From assembly GCA_963834305.1 (NCBI GenBank), contig CAWIAX010000002.1, positions 2,046,001 through 2,110,000 of the forward strand: a DNA stretch of 64,000 bases, in the 5' to 3' direction. A program made the translations under genes and the position numbers. Under the pieces are notes generated by a model. The model made no database searches. It saw only the letters and a list, made by a program, of their open reading frames with translations, and was not told the DNA's origin. Source of the DNA: JACCXG01 sp963834305. Lineage in GTDB: Bacteria; Acidobacteriota; Vicinamibacteria; Vicinamibacterales; 2-12-FULL-66-21. This document shows, piece by piece, positions 1 through 9,855 of the stretch (its first letter is position 1; each line of letters starts with the position of its first letter).

Positions 1-79
1 AGGTTCGTGGACGGGCTGTGTCATCGCGTGCGATCCTTCCCGGTCCCCCGCGGGTCAGCGCGGCGGGCGGCGGCCCGTG

Positions 80-520
80 TCAAATCCCGAAGTCCGACAG
101 CGCCCGGGCGTCGTCGTCCGTATAGGGTTCGCGGTGGAGCTTGGCCACGAAGCGCTCGTGGTTCCAGACGTCGAGATGGTCGTATTGCCCGAGGACGTCC
201 ACTTCCCCATCCATGCCGGCCGATTCACGAAGGCGGGCGGGGAGGACCACGCGTCCCTGGGCGTCGATCTCGGCGGTCTGGCCGAAATAGTTCACGCGGT
301 CGAAGAAGCGCAGCCGGGCGGGGTGCGTGGACGGCATACGGCCGAGCTTCTCCTCGAGCGTCAGCCACACCGGCATGGGATAAATGCGCACGTCGTCTCC
401 CGTCAGACTGGTCACGAACACTTCGGCCCCGTGCTCCCGCTCGATGAGGCTGCGGAAGGCATTGGGGATCTTGAGCCGCCCCTTGTCATCGATCTTCGCC
501 GTGTGATTGCCTCGAAGCAC
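80..520 (-). CDS. mraZ: MraZ transcriptional regulator
   Basis: MraZ is a DNA-binding regulator of the division and cell-wall (dcw) cluster and normally its first gene, so the rest of that cluster probably lies to the left of the window. The protein shows the two tandem SpoVT-AbrB-like halves: an N-terminal half with the motif KIDDKGRLKIP, and a second half with EIDAQGRVVLP. I chose the GTG at 520 (protein beginning LRGNHTAKID after the start residue, about 146 aa), because it matches the usual MraZ N-terminus. The GTG at 544 lies inside an operator repeat and would add eight non-conserved residues. A GTGGA stretch about 9 nt upstream could serve as ribosome site. The family call is firm; the exact start is less so. 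Confidence 0.93.
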   Translation of the reverse strand: MLRGNHTAKIDDKGRLKIPNAFRSLIEREHGAEVFVTSLTGDDVRIYPMPVWLTLEEKLGRMPSTHPARLRFFDRVNYFGQTAEIDAQGRVVLPARLRESAGMDGEVDVLGQYDHLDVWNHERFVAKLHREPYTDDDARALSDFGI

Positions 521-529
521 GGCTTTTGG

Positions 530-554
530 TCCACTTAGCTCCACAAAAATCCAC
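530..554 (-). promoter_or_regulatory. MraZ operator: three GTGGA direct repeats at 10-bp spacing
   Basis: Read on the minus strand, GTGGA occurs at 554-550, 544-540 and 534-530, each copy separated by exactly 5 nt. MraZ proteins are known to bind TGGGN-type direct repeats separated by 5 nt upstream of mraZ. The helical-turn spacing and the position between the promoter and the gene make autoregulation the natural reading. The first base of each unit differs slightly from the E. coli consensus. Confidence 0.75.
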
Positions 555-558
555 CGCG

Positions 559-587
559 ATGGTAAGGAACGCCACGGGGGATGTCAA
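559..587 (-). promoter_or_regulatory. sigma70-type promoter of mraZ
   Basis: On the minus strand a perfect -35 box TTGACA (587-582) is followed after 17 nt by TACCAT (564-559), a 4/6 match to TATAAT. Transcription would start near 552, placing the MraZ operator repeats across the start site and early leader, as expected for autorepression. Confidence 0.65.
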
Positions 588-760
588 CCGCAAAATGCAG
601 ACTCGATTGTGGTTACGCCTTACTTTCGCCTGCCGGCGAAACCGTCGAGGTGTCCACTTCAGGTCCGGTCGCGACGGGAAGCCGGCCTGACGGCCGGCGT
701 GCTGGCGGCGTGCTAGGATGTGCAGATCTAGCGTCTGTCCCTGGCTGCTCCCTAACTCTT

Positions 761-1849
761 ATGCTTCGTGCAGGACTCATCGGGTTCCCCTCGGCCGGCA
801 AGACGGCCCTCTTCCAGCTGCTGACCAGCGTCCGGGACGCCGCCCCCCGGGGGGGCAAGTCGGATGCGAACGTAGGCGTCTCCCGCGTGCCCGACGAGCG
901 CCTCGACCAGCTGACAGCCCTCTTCAACCCGCGCAAGCGGGTGCCGGCCACGGTGGAGTTCGCCGACATCGCGGGGATGGCCGGGGCCAAGGCGGGCGCC
1001 CAGGCCCTGCTCGACGTGGCGCCGTTCCGCAATGCCGACGCCCTGCTGCACGTGGTGCGGATGTTCCGCGACCCGTCGGTGCCCCACCCGGCCGGGTCGG
1101 TCGATCCCGCACGCGACGTGCGGGCGATGGAGGACGAGGTGATCCTCGCCGACCTCGGCGTGGTCGAACGGCGGCTCGAACGGCTCGAACGCGACCTCAA
1201 GAAGGGGAACACGCCCGAACTGCGCCGCGAGCAGGAGATCCTCGGCCGCTGCCGCGAGGCGCTCGAAGCCGGCCAGCCGCTCCGCGCCCTCGAGCTCGGG
1301 GCGGACGACGCGAAGCGGCTGCGCGGGTTCCAGTTCCTCTCCGCCAAGCCGCTCCTCATCGTGCTGAACCTGGACGAGGCCGATCTCGGCCAGGCCGGCG
1401 AGGCCGTCCGGATCGCGGGCATCGAGGGCTTCCTCGCCGGCGCCGCCACCCGTGCCGTTCCCATCTGCGCGAAGATCGAGCTCGAGATCGCGCAGCTCGA
1501 CGAAGCCGACCGCGCCGCGTTCCTCTCGGATCTCGGCCTCGGCGAGTCGGGACTCGACCGCGTCATCCGCGCCGCCTACGACCTGCTCGGCTACATCTCG
1601 TTCTTCACCGTGGGCGAGGACGAGTGCCGCGCCTGGTCGATTCCGCGCGACACGCCGGCGGTGCTGGCGGCCGGCGAGATCCACTCCGACATCTCCCGCG
1701 GCTTCATCCGCGCCGAGGTCGTCCGCTACGAGCACCTGCTCGCGCGCCGGACGCTGGCGGCCAACCGCGAGCACGGCGAGCTCCGGCTCGAGGGCAAGGA
1801 GTACATCGTGCTCGACGGGGACGTGATCAACTTCCGCCACGCGACCTGA
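761..1849 (+). CDS. ychF: YchF/OLA1-type ATPase (OBG family)
   Basis: A translation-factor-class P-loop NTPase of the Obg/YchF branch. The 362-aa protein starts LRAGLIGFPSAGKT, giving the G1 loop GFPSAGKT, followed by switch II DIAGMAGAKAG. Where ordinary GTPases have NKxD it has NLDE (in LIVLNLDEADLG), the NxxE variant associated with ATP preference in YchF. The C-terminal part (about residues 275-360) contains FFTVGEDECRAW and ends in a TGS-like domain closing with VLDGDVINFRHAT. ATG at 761 puts the P-loop at the expected N-terminal position. The stop overlaps the next start (TGATG). It lies divergent to mraZ across a 240-bp gap. It is somewhat diverged from classical YchF, so a paralogue is possible. 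Confidence 0.85.
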   Translation: MLRAGLIGFPSAGKTALFQLLTSVRDAAPRGGKSDANVGVSRVPDERLDQLTALFNPRKRVPATVEFADIAGMAGAKAGAQALLDVAPFRNADALLHVVRMFRDPSVPHPAGSVDPARDVRAMEDEVILADLGVVERRLERLERDLKKGNTPELRREQEILGRCREALEAGQPLRALELGADDAKRLRGFQFLSAKPLLIVLNLDEADLGQAGEAVRIAGIEGFLAGAATRAVPICAKIELEIAQLDEADRAAFLSDLGLGESGLDRVIRAAYDLLGYISFFTVGEDECRAWSIPRDTPAVLAAGEIHSDISRGFIRAEVVRYEHLLARRTLAANREHGELRLEGKEYIVLDGDVINFRHAT

Positions 1850-2895
1850 TGGACGTCAGGACGATCCTCGTCTGCGAAGCGCAGGTGCCGTTCGTGCACG
1901 GCGGCGCCGAGGTGCACGTCCGGGAACTGGTGCGGGAGCTGCGCGCCCGCGGCTACGAGGCGGAGCTCGTGAGCGTCCCGTTCAAGTGGTATCCCAAGGA
2001 GGAGATCCTGCCCCATGCCGCGGCATGGCGGCTGCTCGATCTCAGCGAGAGCAACGGCCGGCCCGTGGACCTGGTCATTGCCTCGAAGTTCCCCAGCTAT
2101 TTCGTCCGCCATCCCAACAAGGTCGCCTGGCTGATTCACCAGTACCGCGCCGCCTACGAGCTGTGCGGCACGCCGTACAGCGATTTCGGCCACCACGAGT
2201 CGGACATCGGGCTGCGCGACCGCATCATCGAGCTCGACACGCAGATGCTCGGCGAGTGCCGGCGGGTGTTCGCCAACGCCAGGAACACGGCGTCGCGGCT
2301 GGCGAAGTTCAACGCGCTCGAGGCCGAGCCGCTGTATCATCCTCCGCGGCTCGCGGCGCAGCTGGTGCCCGGCTCCTACGGCGACTACGTGCTGTCGGTC
2401 GGCCGCATCGAGTCGGTGAAGCGGGTCGATCTGCTGATTCGCGCGTTCACCCGCGTCGAACGCCGGCTGCGCCTGGTGGTGGCCGGCGACGGCACCCAGC
2501 GCGAAAACATGGAGCGGCTGGCGGAAGAAATCGGGGTCAGCGACCGGGTGACGTTTCTCGGCGCGGTCGGCGACGCCGAGCTGATCGAGCTCTACCGGCA
2601 CGCGCTCGCGGTCGCCTATCCGCCGTTCGACGAGGATTTCGGCTACGTGACACTGGAGGCGTTTCTCGCGCGCAAGCCGGTGATCACCTGCACCGACTCG
2701 GGCGGGCCGAACGAGTTCGTCGTGCACGGCGTGAACGGGCTGGTGTGCGAACCGTCGGCGGAGGCGCTCACCGACGCCATCAACGCGCTCGCCGCGGACC
2801 CCAGGCACGCGGCGGAGCTCGGCGCCGCCGGCTTCGACGCCGCCCGCCTGGTCACCTGGGACGGCGTCATCGAAAAACTCGTAGGGCTGTCGTGA
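1849..2895 (+). CDS. GT4-type glycosyltransferase
   Basis: A cytoplasmic GT-B glycosyltransferase of about 348 aa, first gene of the polysaccharide locus. The N-terminus has the acceptor-site motif FVHGGAEVHVRELV. The C-terminal donor domain shows LSVGRIESVKRVDLLIRAF, the VVAGDGTQRE segment, and the E-x7-E region EDFGYVTLEAFLARKPVITC. It starts at the TGATG overlap with the ychF-like gene and its stop overlaps the next GTG start, so it is translationally coupled on both sides. Sugar and acceptor cannot be told from sequence. Confidence 0.9.
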   Translation: MDVRTILVCEAQVPFVHGGAEVHVRELVRELRARGYEAELVSVPFKWYPKEEILPHAAAWRLLDLSESNGRPVDLVIASKFPSYFVRHPNKVAWLIHQYRAAYELCGTPYSDFGHHESDIGLRDRIIELDTQMLGECRRVFANARNTASRLAKFNALEAEPLYHPPRLAAQLVPGSYGDYVLSVGRIESVKRVDLLIRAFTRVERRLRLVVAGDGTQRENMERLAEEIGVSDRVTFLGAVGDAELIELYRHALAVAYPPFDEDFGYVTLEAFLARKPVITCTDSGGPNEFVVHGVNGLVCEPSAEALTDAINALAADPRHAAELGAAGFDAARLVTWDGVIEKLVGLS

Positions 2896-3922
2896 CGAAG
2901 CTGATCATCCAGATTCCCTGCCTCAACGAGGCCGACACCCTGCCGGCCACGATCGCCGACCTGCCGCGGGCCGTGCCCGGGGTCGACGTGGTCGAGATTC
3001 TGGTCATCGACGACGGCTCGCGCGACGGCACCGCCGATGTGGCGCGGGCGTGCGGCGTCGACCACGTCATCCGGCTGCGCCGGAACAAGGGGCTCGCGGC
3101 CGCCTTCGCCGCCGGCATCGATCTCGTCGCTCAAGCAGGGGGCGGACTACATCGTCAACACCGACGCCGACAATCAGTACGCCGGGCAGGACATCGTGAA
3201 GCTGCTCCAGCCGCTGCTCAACGGCGAGGCCGACATCGTCATCGGCGACCGCAACATCGCCGAGGTCGCGCACATGTCGTGGCGCAAGCGCCAGCTGCAG
3301 CGGCTCGGCAGCTGGGTGGTCCGTCAGGTCTCGAACACCTCGGTGCCCGACACGACCAGCGGCTTCCGCGCCTACACCCGCGAGGCGGCGCTGCGCATGA
3401 CCATCGTGTCCGAGTTCTCCTACACGCTCGAGTCGATCATCCAGGCCGGCAAGAAGCGGATGGCGATCGCCCACGTGCCGATCCAGACCAACGCCCGGAC
3501 GCGCTCGTCGCGGCTGTTCGACAGCGTGTTCTCCTACATCAAGCGGTCCGGCGGCGACGATCGTCCGGATCTACGCGATGTACGAGCCGCTCAAGATCTT
3601 CACCTACATCGGGCTGACGGTGTTCGGCGCCGGGTCGATTGGCGCCCTCCGCTTCCTCTACTACTGGTTCGCCAGCGAAGGGGCGCCGGTCGGCCACATC
3701 CAGTCGCTGATCTTCTCGGCGGTCCTGATGATCGTCGGGTTCCAGGTGCTGCTCATCGGGCTGCTCGCCGACGTCATCTCGGCCAACCGCAAGCTGCTCG
3801 AGGATCTCGTCTACCGCGTCCGCACGCTGGAGCTGCCGCCGCGCGGATCGGAGCCGGTCGCCACCGGCGCGCGCGACCGCGACGCGGCGGCGGCGCCTGA
3901 CGCCGGCCGGTGGGAGCACTAG
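2892..3922 (+). CDS. GT2 glycosyltransferase with C-terminal membrane segments (two frameshifts)
   Basis: A GT-A transferase like polyprenyl-phosphate sugar synthases. It begins VTKLIIQIPCLNEADTL and shows the donor-site signatures VIDDGSRDGT and NTDADNQYAGQDI, the latter the DxD-type motif. The end carries two hydrophobic helices (about 3600-3780) like those of undecaprenyl-phosphate glycosyltransferases. Reading must shift near 3131 (an extra G in LSLKQGADY) and near 3555 (an extra G in RSGATIVR) to keep homology. Both look like single-base insertions. GTG at 2892 overlaps the previous stop. It probably charges a polyprenyl carrier with a sugar for later membrane transfer. Confidence 0.85.
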
Positions 3923-4795
3923 TGGCACACCCCGGCGAGGTCTCGGTCGTCGTGCCGGCCTACAACGAAGGGGCGGCGGTCGCCGCCGTCGTCCACGCGA
4001 TGCGGGCCGCCGGCCCGTGGCACGAGATCCTCGTGGTCGACGACGGGTCCAGCGACGACACCGCGGCGCATGCCGCGGCCGCCGGCGCGACCGTCGTGCG
4101 CCACCCCTACAACAAGGGCAACGGCGCCGCGGTGAAGAGCGGCATCCGCCGCGCCTCCGGCGAATACGTGCTGATCGTCGACGGCGACGGCCAGCACCGC
4201 GCCAACGACTCCGCGCGGCTCATCGCCCGGCTCGGGGAATACGACCTCGTCGTCGGCGCCCGCTCGGCCACGACGCAGGCGACCCACGCCCGCCGGTTCG
4301 GCAACGGCGCGCTGAACTGGTTCGCCAGCTACCTGACCGGGCGGCAGATCCCGGATCTCACCTCCGGCTTCCGCGCCGCGCGGCGGGAGCACCTGCTGCG
4401 AGTTCCTCCACCTGCTGCCCAACGGCTTCTCGACCCCGACGACCACCACGCTGACCTTCATCAAGGCCGGCTACAACGTCGCGTTCGAACCGGTGGAGGC
4501 GGAGGCGCGCACCGGCGCGTCGAAGATCCGCCTGGCCCGCGACGGCGCGAAGTTCTTCATGATCATCCTGAAGATCGTGACCATCTTCAGCCCGCTGCGC
4601 GTGTTCGTGCCGCTCGCGCTCGCCGCCTTCGTGCTCGGCGTGGCCTACGGCGTCTGGAATGTCGTGGCCCACGCCCGCATCCCGAACGGCGCCGTGCTCC
4701 TCATCCTGTTCTCGGTCGTCGTCTTTCTGGTCGGGCTCGTCTCGGAGCAGATCTCGGCACTGCGCTTCGAGGGGGGCGCGCGCCACCGGGGATGA
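3922..4795 (+). CDS. GT2 glycosyltransferase, polyprenyl-phosphate type (frameshift)
   Basis: A second GT2 enzyme closely related in plan to its upstream neighbour: VSVVVPAYNEGAAV at the start, VVDDGSSDDT, a HPYNKGNGAAVKSG segment and the metal motif DGDGQHRAND. Two C-terminal transmembrane helices lie at about 4570-4760. One frameshift near 4401 (an extra C, restoring HLLEFLHLLPNG) splits it. The GTG start at 3922 shares its first base with the TAG stop of the preceding gene, and the end overlaps the next ATG. This likely makes a lipid-linked sugar donor for the neighbouring GT39-like membrane transferases. Confidence 0.85.
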
Positions 4796-6040
4796 CCCTG
4801 ACGCACCGTTCCGCGCGCCGGTGGATCTGGGCGGCGGTCGTGGCGGGCTTCGTCCTGCGCGCGGCGTTCGGCGCGTTCTATTGGGTCGGCAAGCCGCTGA
4901 CGCACGACGAGCGCGAATACCTCGGCCTGGCGCGGAGCCTGAGCGAGGGCCGCGGCTTCTCCTACGACGCCACCCCGCAACGGCACCACCCAGCAGTTCG
5001 GTCGCGCGCCCGGGTATCCCGTGTTCCTTGCCCTCGCCGGCGCCGGCCGGGACGTCCACGAACAGGCGCCGGCCGGCCTGAAGCTCACGCAGGCGGTCAT
5101 CGGCGCGGCGACGATCGGGCTGCTGGCGCTCATCGCCTGGCGGGCCGCGGGACCGCGCGCCGGTGTCGCCGCCGCGGCGCTGGCCGCCGTCTACCCGCCG
5201 CTGGTCTGGACGCCGGCGTACGTCTTCAGCGAAACCCTCTATACGGCGCTGGCGTTCGGCGCGGCGCACCTGCTGCAGGTTTCGGCCGGCTCCGGCACCG
5301 AACGGACGGGCCGGGACGGGCGCCTCGGGATGGCCGCCGGCGTGGTCGCCGGCCTCGCGCTGCTCGTGCGCCCGGCGATGCTCTTCTTCCTGCCGCTGGC
5401 AGCCCTCTGGCTGATCCGCCGCCGCCGGCTCCAGCTGGCCGTGATCTTCACCGCGGCGGTGATCCTGGTGGTCGCACCGTGGACGGCGCGCAACCTCCGC
5501 ACGCACGGCCGCTTCGTGCTCGTGGCGTCGGAAGGTGGCGTCACGTTCTGGACCGGCAATCATCCCCTGGCACGCGGGGAGGGTGACCTGGCGGCCAACC
5601 CCGAGCTGAAGCTCGCCGAGCTGGAGTTCAGGCGCGCCCACCCGGGCCTGACCTCGGAGGAGCTGGAGCCCCTCTATTACCGCGCCGCGCTCGAGTTCAT
5701 CGCCGACCACCCCGGGCAATGGCTGTGGCTGCTCGTCCGCAAGGCCTTCTACACCGTGGTCCCCATCGGGCCGTCCTATACGCTACACTCGACGAGGTAC
5801 TGGGCGGCGTCCGTGGTGTCCTATCTGCTGCTGCTGCCGCTGGCGATCGCGGGGATCGGGCGGCTCTGGCGCGGCGCCGGCCGCCCCACTGCCGTGCTGC
5901 TGCTTGGCGCCTCGGCCGTGCTCGTCGGCATCGTGTTTTTCCCGCAGGAGCGGTTCCGCATTCCCGTGATCGATCCCGTGCTCATCATCTCGGCGTCGGC
6001 CCTGGCCGCGTCCGCGCACGCGCGCAGGGAGCCCGCGTGA
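4792..6040 (+). CDS. GT39/ArnT-like integral membrane glycosyltransferase (frameshift)
   Basis: A polytopic protein of the dolichyl/undecaprenyl-phosphate-sugar-dependent (GT-C) type. It starts with a membrane helix followed by the extracytoplasmic loop GKPLTHDEREYLGLARSL, whose acidic D/E pair is the catalytic-site signature of this class. Many Leu/Ala-rich helices follow. An extra C near 4984 breaks the frame just before GTTQQFGRAPGYPVF. ATG at 4792 overlaps the upstream stop. It probably transfers a sugar from the lipid donors made by the two GT2 genes just upstream; acceptor unknown. Confidence 0.8.
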
Positions 6041-6770
6041 CTCACACTCGTGACATCGTCGTGGTGGTCCCGACCTACAACGAGCGGGACAACCTGCCCG
6101 TGCTGGCGGCGGGGATCCTGGCCCATCCGGGCTTCCGGCTCCTCGTCGTGGACGACGGCTCGCCGGACGGCACCGGCGCCCTGGCGGACGAACTGGCGGC
6201 GGCCCATCCCGGCCGCGTCGACGTGCTCCACCGCACCGGCCCGCGCGGTCTCGGCCGTTCGTACATCGACGGACTGCAGCGGGCGCTCGCCTCGGGCGCC
6301 GACCTGGTGTTCCAGATGGATGCCGATCTGTCGCACAACCCGGAACACCTCCCGGCGATGGCCGCCGCCGCCGACCGCTACGACGTCGTCATCGGGTCGC
6401 GCTACCTGACCGGCGTCAGCGTCGTCAACTGGCCGCTGCACCGGATCTTCCTCAGCGCGTTCGCCAACCGCTACGTCCGCGCGGTCACCCGCATTTCGGT
6501 CAGCGACTGCACGAGCGGCTTCCGCTGCTGGCGCCGCGAGGCGCTCGCGCGGCTGCCGCTCACCGCGATGGTCTCCAACGGCTACGCCTTCATCGTCGAG
6601 ATGCTGTTCGAAGCCTCGCGGCGCGGCTGCCCATCGGCGAGGTGCCGATCATCTTCGTCGAGCGGCGGCAGGGACAGAGCAAGGTCTCGGGCCGGGTGCT
6701 CGCCGAGTCGCTCATCGTGCCGTGGCGGCTCCTCTTCCGCAGCCGGAGCTCGTCGGGGGCCGGGAGCTAG
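6037..6770 (+). CDS. GT2 polyprenol-phosphate mannosyltransferase-like (frameshift)
   Basis: A DPM1-like GT2 enzyme of about 244 aa: VVVVPTYNERDNLP, VVDDGSPDGTGALAD, the DxD region FQMDADLSHNPEHLP, then SRYLTG and the conserved SGFRCWRREAL. No C-terminal membrane anchor is evident, as in single-domain DPM1. A base appears to be missing near 6631, where RRGLPIGEVPIIF should read through. The GTG start overlaps the previous stop (GTGA). It likely charges a polyprenol carrier for adjacent GT39-like enzymes. Confidence 0.87.
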
Positions 6771-6806
6771 CCGCTGGGCGCATCCACGCCCGTCCGCCAC
6801 GTCGTC

Positions 6807-8030
6807 GTGATGATGACGACGTCCTACCCGAGGTTTCCGGGGGACAGCGTCGGCACGTTCATGGAGCCGATCGCCAAGTCGGTGGCCGCCCGCGGCCACG
6901 AGGTGCACATCGTGGCGCCCTGGCATCCGCTGGTGCAGCGGCCGCGCCAGGAGGACGGCGTGGCGTTCCATTTCTACCGCTACGCGCCGGTGCCCGCGCT
7001 GAACGTCTTCGGCTACGCGGCGGCGCTGCGCGCCGACGTGTCGCTGCGCGGCGCGGCCTACGTCGCCGCACCGCTGGCGCTGGCCCAGGGGTGGCGCGTG
7101 GCGCGGAAGATCGCGCGCCGCCACCGGGCGACGGTCATGCACGGACACTGGGTCATTCCGGGAGGCGTTACCGCCGCCCTGGCGGCGCCGGACCTGCCGC
7201 TCGTGGTCAGCCTGCACGGCTCCGACGTGTTCGTGGCTGAACGCTCCCGCATCGCCGGCGCGGCGGCGCGAGCCGCCTTCGCCCGGGCCGGCGCCGTCAC
7301 CGCGTGCAGCGAGGATCTCGGCAGGCGCGCCGTCGCTCTAGGCGCGGCGCCCGAGCGGGTCGACATCGTCCCGTACGGTGTGGACGTGGAGCGTTTCAGG
7401 CCCGACCCGGCCACTCGCGCCGAGTGGCGGAACCGCCTGGGTGTGGACGGGACCACCCCTCTGATCTTCGCCGCCGGCCGGCTGGTGCGGAAAAAGGGCT
7501 TCGAATACCTGATCGACGCGATGGCGACGCTGATCGCCTCCGGCCCGGTGGTGCTCGCCCTTGGCGGCTCGGGCGATCTCGACGCCGAGCTTCGCGAGCG
7601 TGCCGGACGGGCCGGCGTGCTCGGCCACGTCCGCTTCCTCGGCAACCTGCACCAGCAGGAGGTCGCGCGCGGCCTGGCCGCTGCCGACGTGGTGGTGGTG
7701 CCGTCGGTGCGGGACGACGGCGGGAACGTGGACGGGCTGCCCAATGTCGTGCTCGAGGCACTCGCCTCGGGATCGCCCCTCGTGACCACGCCGGCCGGCG
7801 GCATCGGCTCGGTCGCGCGGCACGAGCGAACCGCGCTCATCGTCCCCGAACGCGATGTCCCGGCGCTGGCGACGGCCATCCGCCGGCTGCTCGATACCCC
7901 GGAACTGGGCGCGTCGATCGGCTCGGCAGCCCGGGCGCTGGCTGTCGAGCGATTCGGGTGGGATCAGACGGCGCTCCGTTTCGAGGCCGCCTACCAGCGG
8001 GCGCTTGCCTTCAAGTCCAGCAAACGCTAA
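6807..8030 (+). CDS. GT4-type glycosyltransferase
   Basis: A GT-B transferase of about 407 aa. Early motifs are TTSYPRFPGDSVGTF and the HGHWVIPGG and SLHGSDVF stretches. The C-terminal donor domain shows FAAGRLVRKKGFEYLIDAM, LGGSGDLDAEL and the E-x7-E region LPNVVLEALASGSPLVT. The start is approximate: GTG at 6807 is followed immediately by two ATG codons, and an upstream extension (PVRHVVV) might belong to the first beta strand. It is separated by 36 bp from the preceding GT2 gene. Confidence 0.88.
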   Translation: MMMTTSYPRFPGDSVGTFMEPIAKSVAARGHEVHIVAPWHPLVQRPRQEDGVAFHFYRYAPVPALNVFGYAAALRADVSLRGAAYVAAPLALAQGWRVARKIARRHRATVMHGHWVIPGGVTAALAAPDLPLVVSLHGSDVFVAERSRIAGAAARAAFARAGAVTACSEDLGRRAVALGAAPERVDIVPYGVDVERFRPDPATRAEWRNRLGVDGTTPLIFAAGRLVRKKGFEYLIDAMATLIASGPVVLALGGSGDLDAELRERAGRAGVLGHVRFLGNLHQQEVARGLAAADVVVVPSVRDDGGNVDGLPNVVLEALASGSPLVTTPAGGIGSVARHERTALIVPERDVPALATAIRRLLDTPELGASIGSAARALAVERFGWDQTALRFEAAYQRALAFKSSKR

Positions 8031-8045
8031 GATTTACGGTTCCCG

Positions 8046-8832
8046 ATGCCATTGCCTGCGACAACCAAGCCGGGACTGAGTGTGTTCTTTCCCGCCTACA
8101 ACGACAGCGGCACGATCGCGAGTCTGGTCATCACGTCCCTGAAGGCGGCGGCACGCCTCACGGACGATTACGAGATCATCATCGTGAACGACGGCAGCGC
8201 GGACGGGACCGCGGAGATCGCCGACGAGCTGGCGAGGACGTATCCGCAGGTTCGCGTGGTGCACCACCCGAAGAACCGCGGCTACGGCGGCGCGCTGCGG
8301 AGCGGCTTCTCGGCCGCCACCCGTGACCTGGTCTTCTACACCGATGGCGACGCGCAGTACGACCCGGCCGAGATGGCCGCGCTGTGGGCGGCGTTCGGCG
8401 ACGGCGTCGATCTGGTCAACGGCTACAAGATCAGCCGGTCCGATCCCCTGCACCGCATCCTGATCGGCCGGATCTACCACCACACGGTGAGCCTGCTGTT
8501 CGGCCTGAAGGTGCGCGACGTCGACTGCGACTTCCGCCTGATGCGCCGCTCGATCTTCGAGCGAGTCACGCTCGAGAAGGACAGCGGCGTGATCTGCCTC
8601 GAGATGATGAAGAAGATTCAGGACGCGGGCTTCCACATCGCCGAGGTGCCGGTCCACCATTACCACCGGGCGCTACGGCAAGTCGCAGTTCTTCAACTTC
8701 CGGCGGCTGTTCAAGACGGGCATCGACGTGATGAAGCTCTGGTTCGTGCTCGTGGTCAAGGGGGCGCACCGCCGCCCCCGCCGCGACGAATCCGCGGTCA
8801 CCGACCGGCCCGGCCAGGGAGGGAACGCGTGA
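8046..8832 (+). CDS. GT2 glycosyltransferase (frameshift)
   Basis: A GT2 enzyme of about 261 aa with LSVFFPAYNDSGTIA, IVNDGSADGTAEIAD, HHPKNRGYGGALRSG and the DxD motif YTDGDAQYDPAE. It resembles the DPM1/DPG synthase group. The frame breaks at 8673, where an inserted C turns GTAC into GCTAC; the corrected product continues YGKSQFFNFRRLF to the stop at 8832, which overlaps the next GTG. An upstream TAAGAT stretch is a possible -10. The ATG at 8046 gives the expected N-terminal strand. Confidence 0.85.
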
Positions 8833-9855
8833 GCGCCTACCGCGACTTCTACCGCGGCCGCCGCGTGATGATCACCGGGGGCGTCGGGTTCATCGGCAGC
8901 AACCTCGCGCGGGTGCTGGTCGAGCTCGGCGCCGACATCCTGCTCGTGGACTCCCTGATCCCGGACTACGGCGGCAACCTGTTCAACATCCGGGACCTGT
9001 CCGGCCGGCTGCGGCTGAACATCGCCGACGTCCGGATGCCCTCGACGATGGAGGCGCTCGTCCGCGAGCAGGACGTCATCTTCAACCTCGCCGGGCAGGT
9101 CAGCCACATCGACTCCATGCGCGACCCGCACACCGATCTCGAGATCAACTGCCGCGCGCAGCTGTCGATGCTCGAAGCCTGCCGCAAGTACAACCACCAC
9201 GTGAAGGTGGTGTTTGCCGGCACCCGCCAGGTCTACGGCCGCCCCGACTACCTGCCGGTGGACGAGAAGCACCTGGTGCGGCCGGCCGACATCAACGGCG
9301 TGAACAAGGCCGCCGGCGAGTACTACCACCTGCTCTACAACAACGTCTTCGACATCCGCGCCTGCTCGCTGCGGCTGACCAACGTCTACGGCCCGCGGCA
9401 GCTGATCCGGCACAACCGCCAGGGCTTCATCGGCTGGTTCATGCGGCTGGCGCTCGAGGGCCGCGAGATCCAGGTGTTCGGCGACGGTTCGCAGCTCCGC
9501 GACTTCGTCTACGTGGACGACGCGGCGGACGCCTTCCTGCGCGCCGGCGCGTCCGATGCCTGCAACGGCGACGTGTTCAACGTCGGCGGCGACCAGCCGA
9601 TCAGCCACCGCGACCTCGTGGAGCTGCTCGTCGGCATCGCCGGCACCGGCACCGTCAAATACGTCGAGTGGCCCGCCGACAAGAAGCGGATCGACATCGG
9701 CAGCTTCTACTCCGACTCCACCAAGTTCCGCGCCGCGACCGGCTGGACGCCGGGCGTGTCGCTCGCCGACGGGCTGCGCGCGCACGGTGGAGTTCTACCG
9801 CGCGCACCTCCCGGAGTACCTCACCGAGGTACACGGCGACGAGGTGCTGCGGTGA
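8829..9855 (+). CDS. Extended SDR nucleotide-sugar epimerase/dehydratase, Tyr replaced by Asn
   Basis: A 342-aa NAD-dependent SDR of the UDP-glucose 4-epimerase/dTDP-glucose dehydratase class: Rossmann motif MITGGVGFIGSN, substrate loop NLAGQVSHIDSM, RLTNVYGPRQLIR, and the FVYVDDAADAFL region. The usual catalytic Y-x-x-x-K is here N-G-V-N-K (in DINGVNKAAGEYYH), so the general-acid Tyr is Asn while Lys is kept. A one-base insertion near 9785 precedes TVEFYRAHLPEY. It overlaps genes on both sides. It is followed directly by a DegT aminotransferase, the usual pairing for making an amino-sugar nucleotide, though the altered active site makes the reaction uncertain. Confidence 0.85.

Noticed and set aside
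1..79. Start of rsmH or another dcw gene downstream of mraZ
   Set aside because: rsmH would be expected next, but these 79 bases are too few to show a convincing reading frame or motif.
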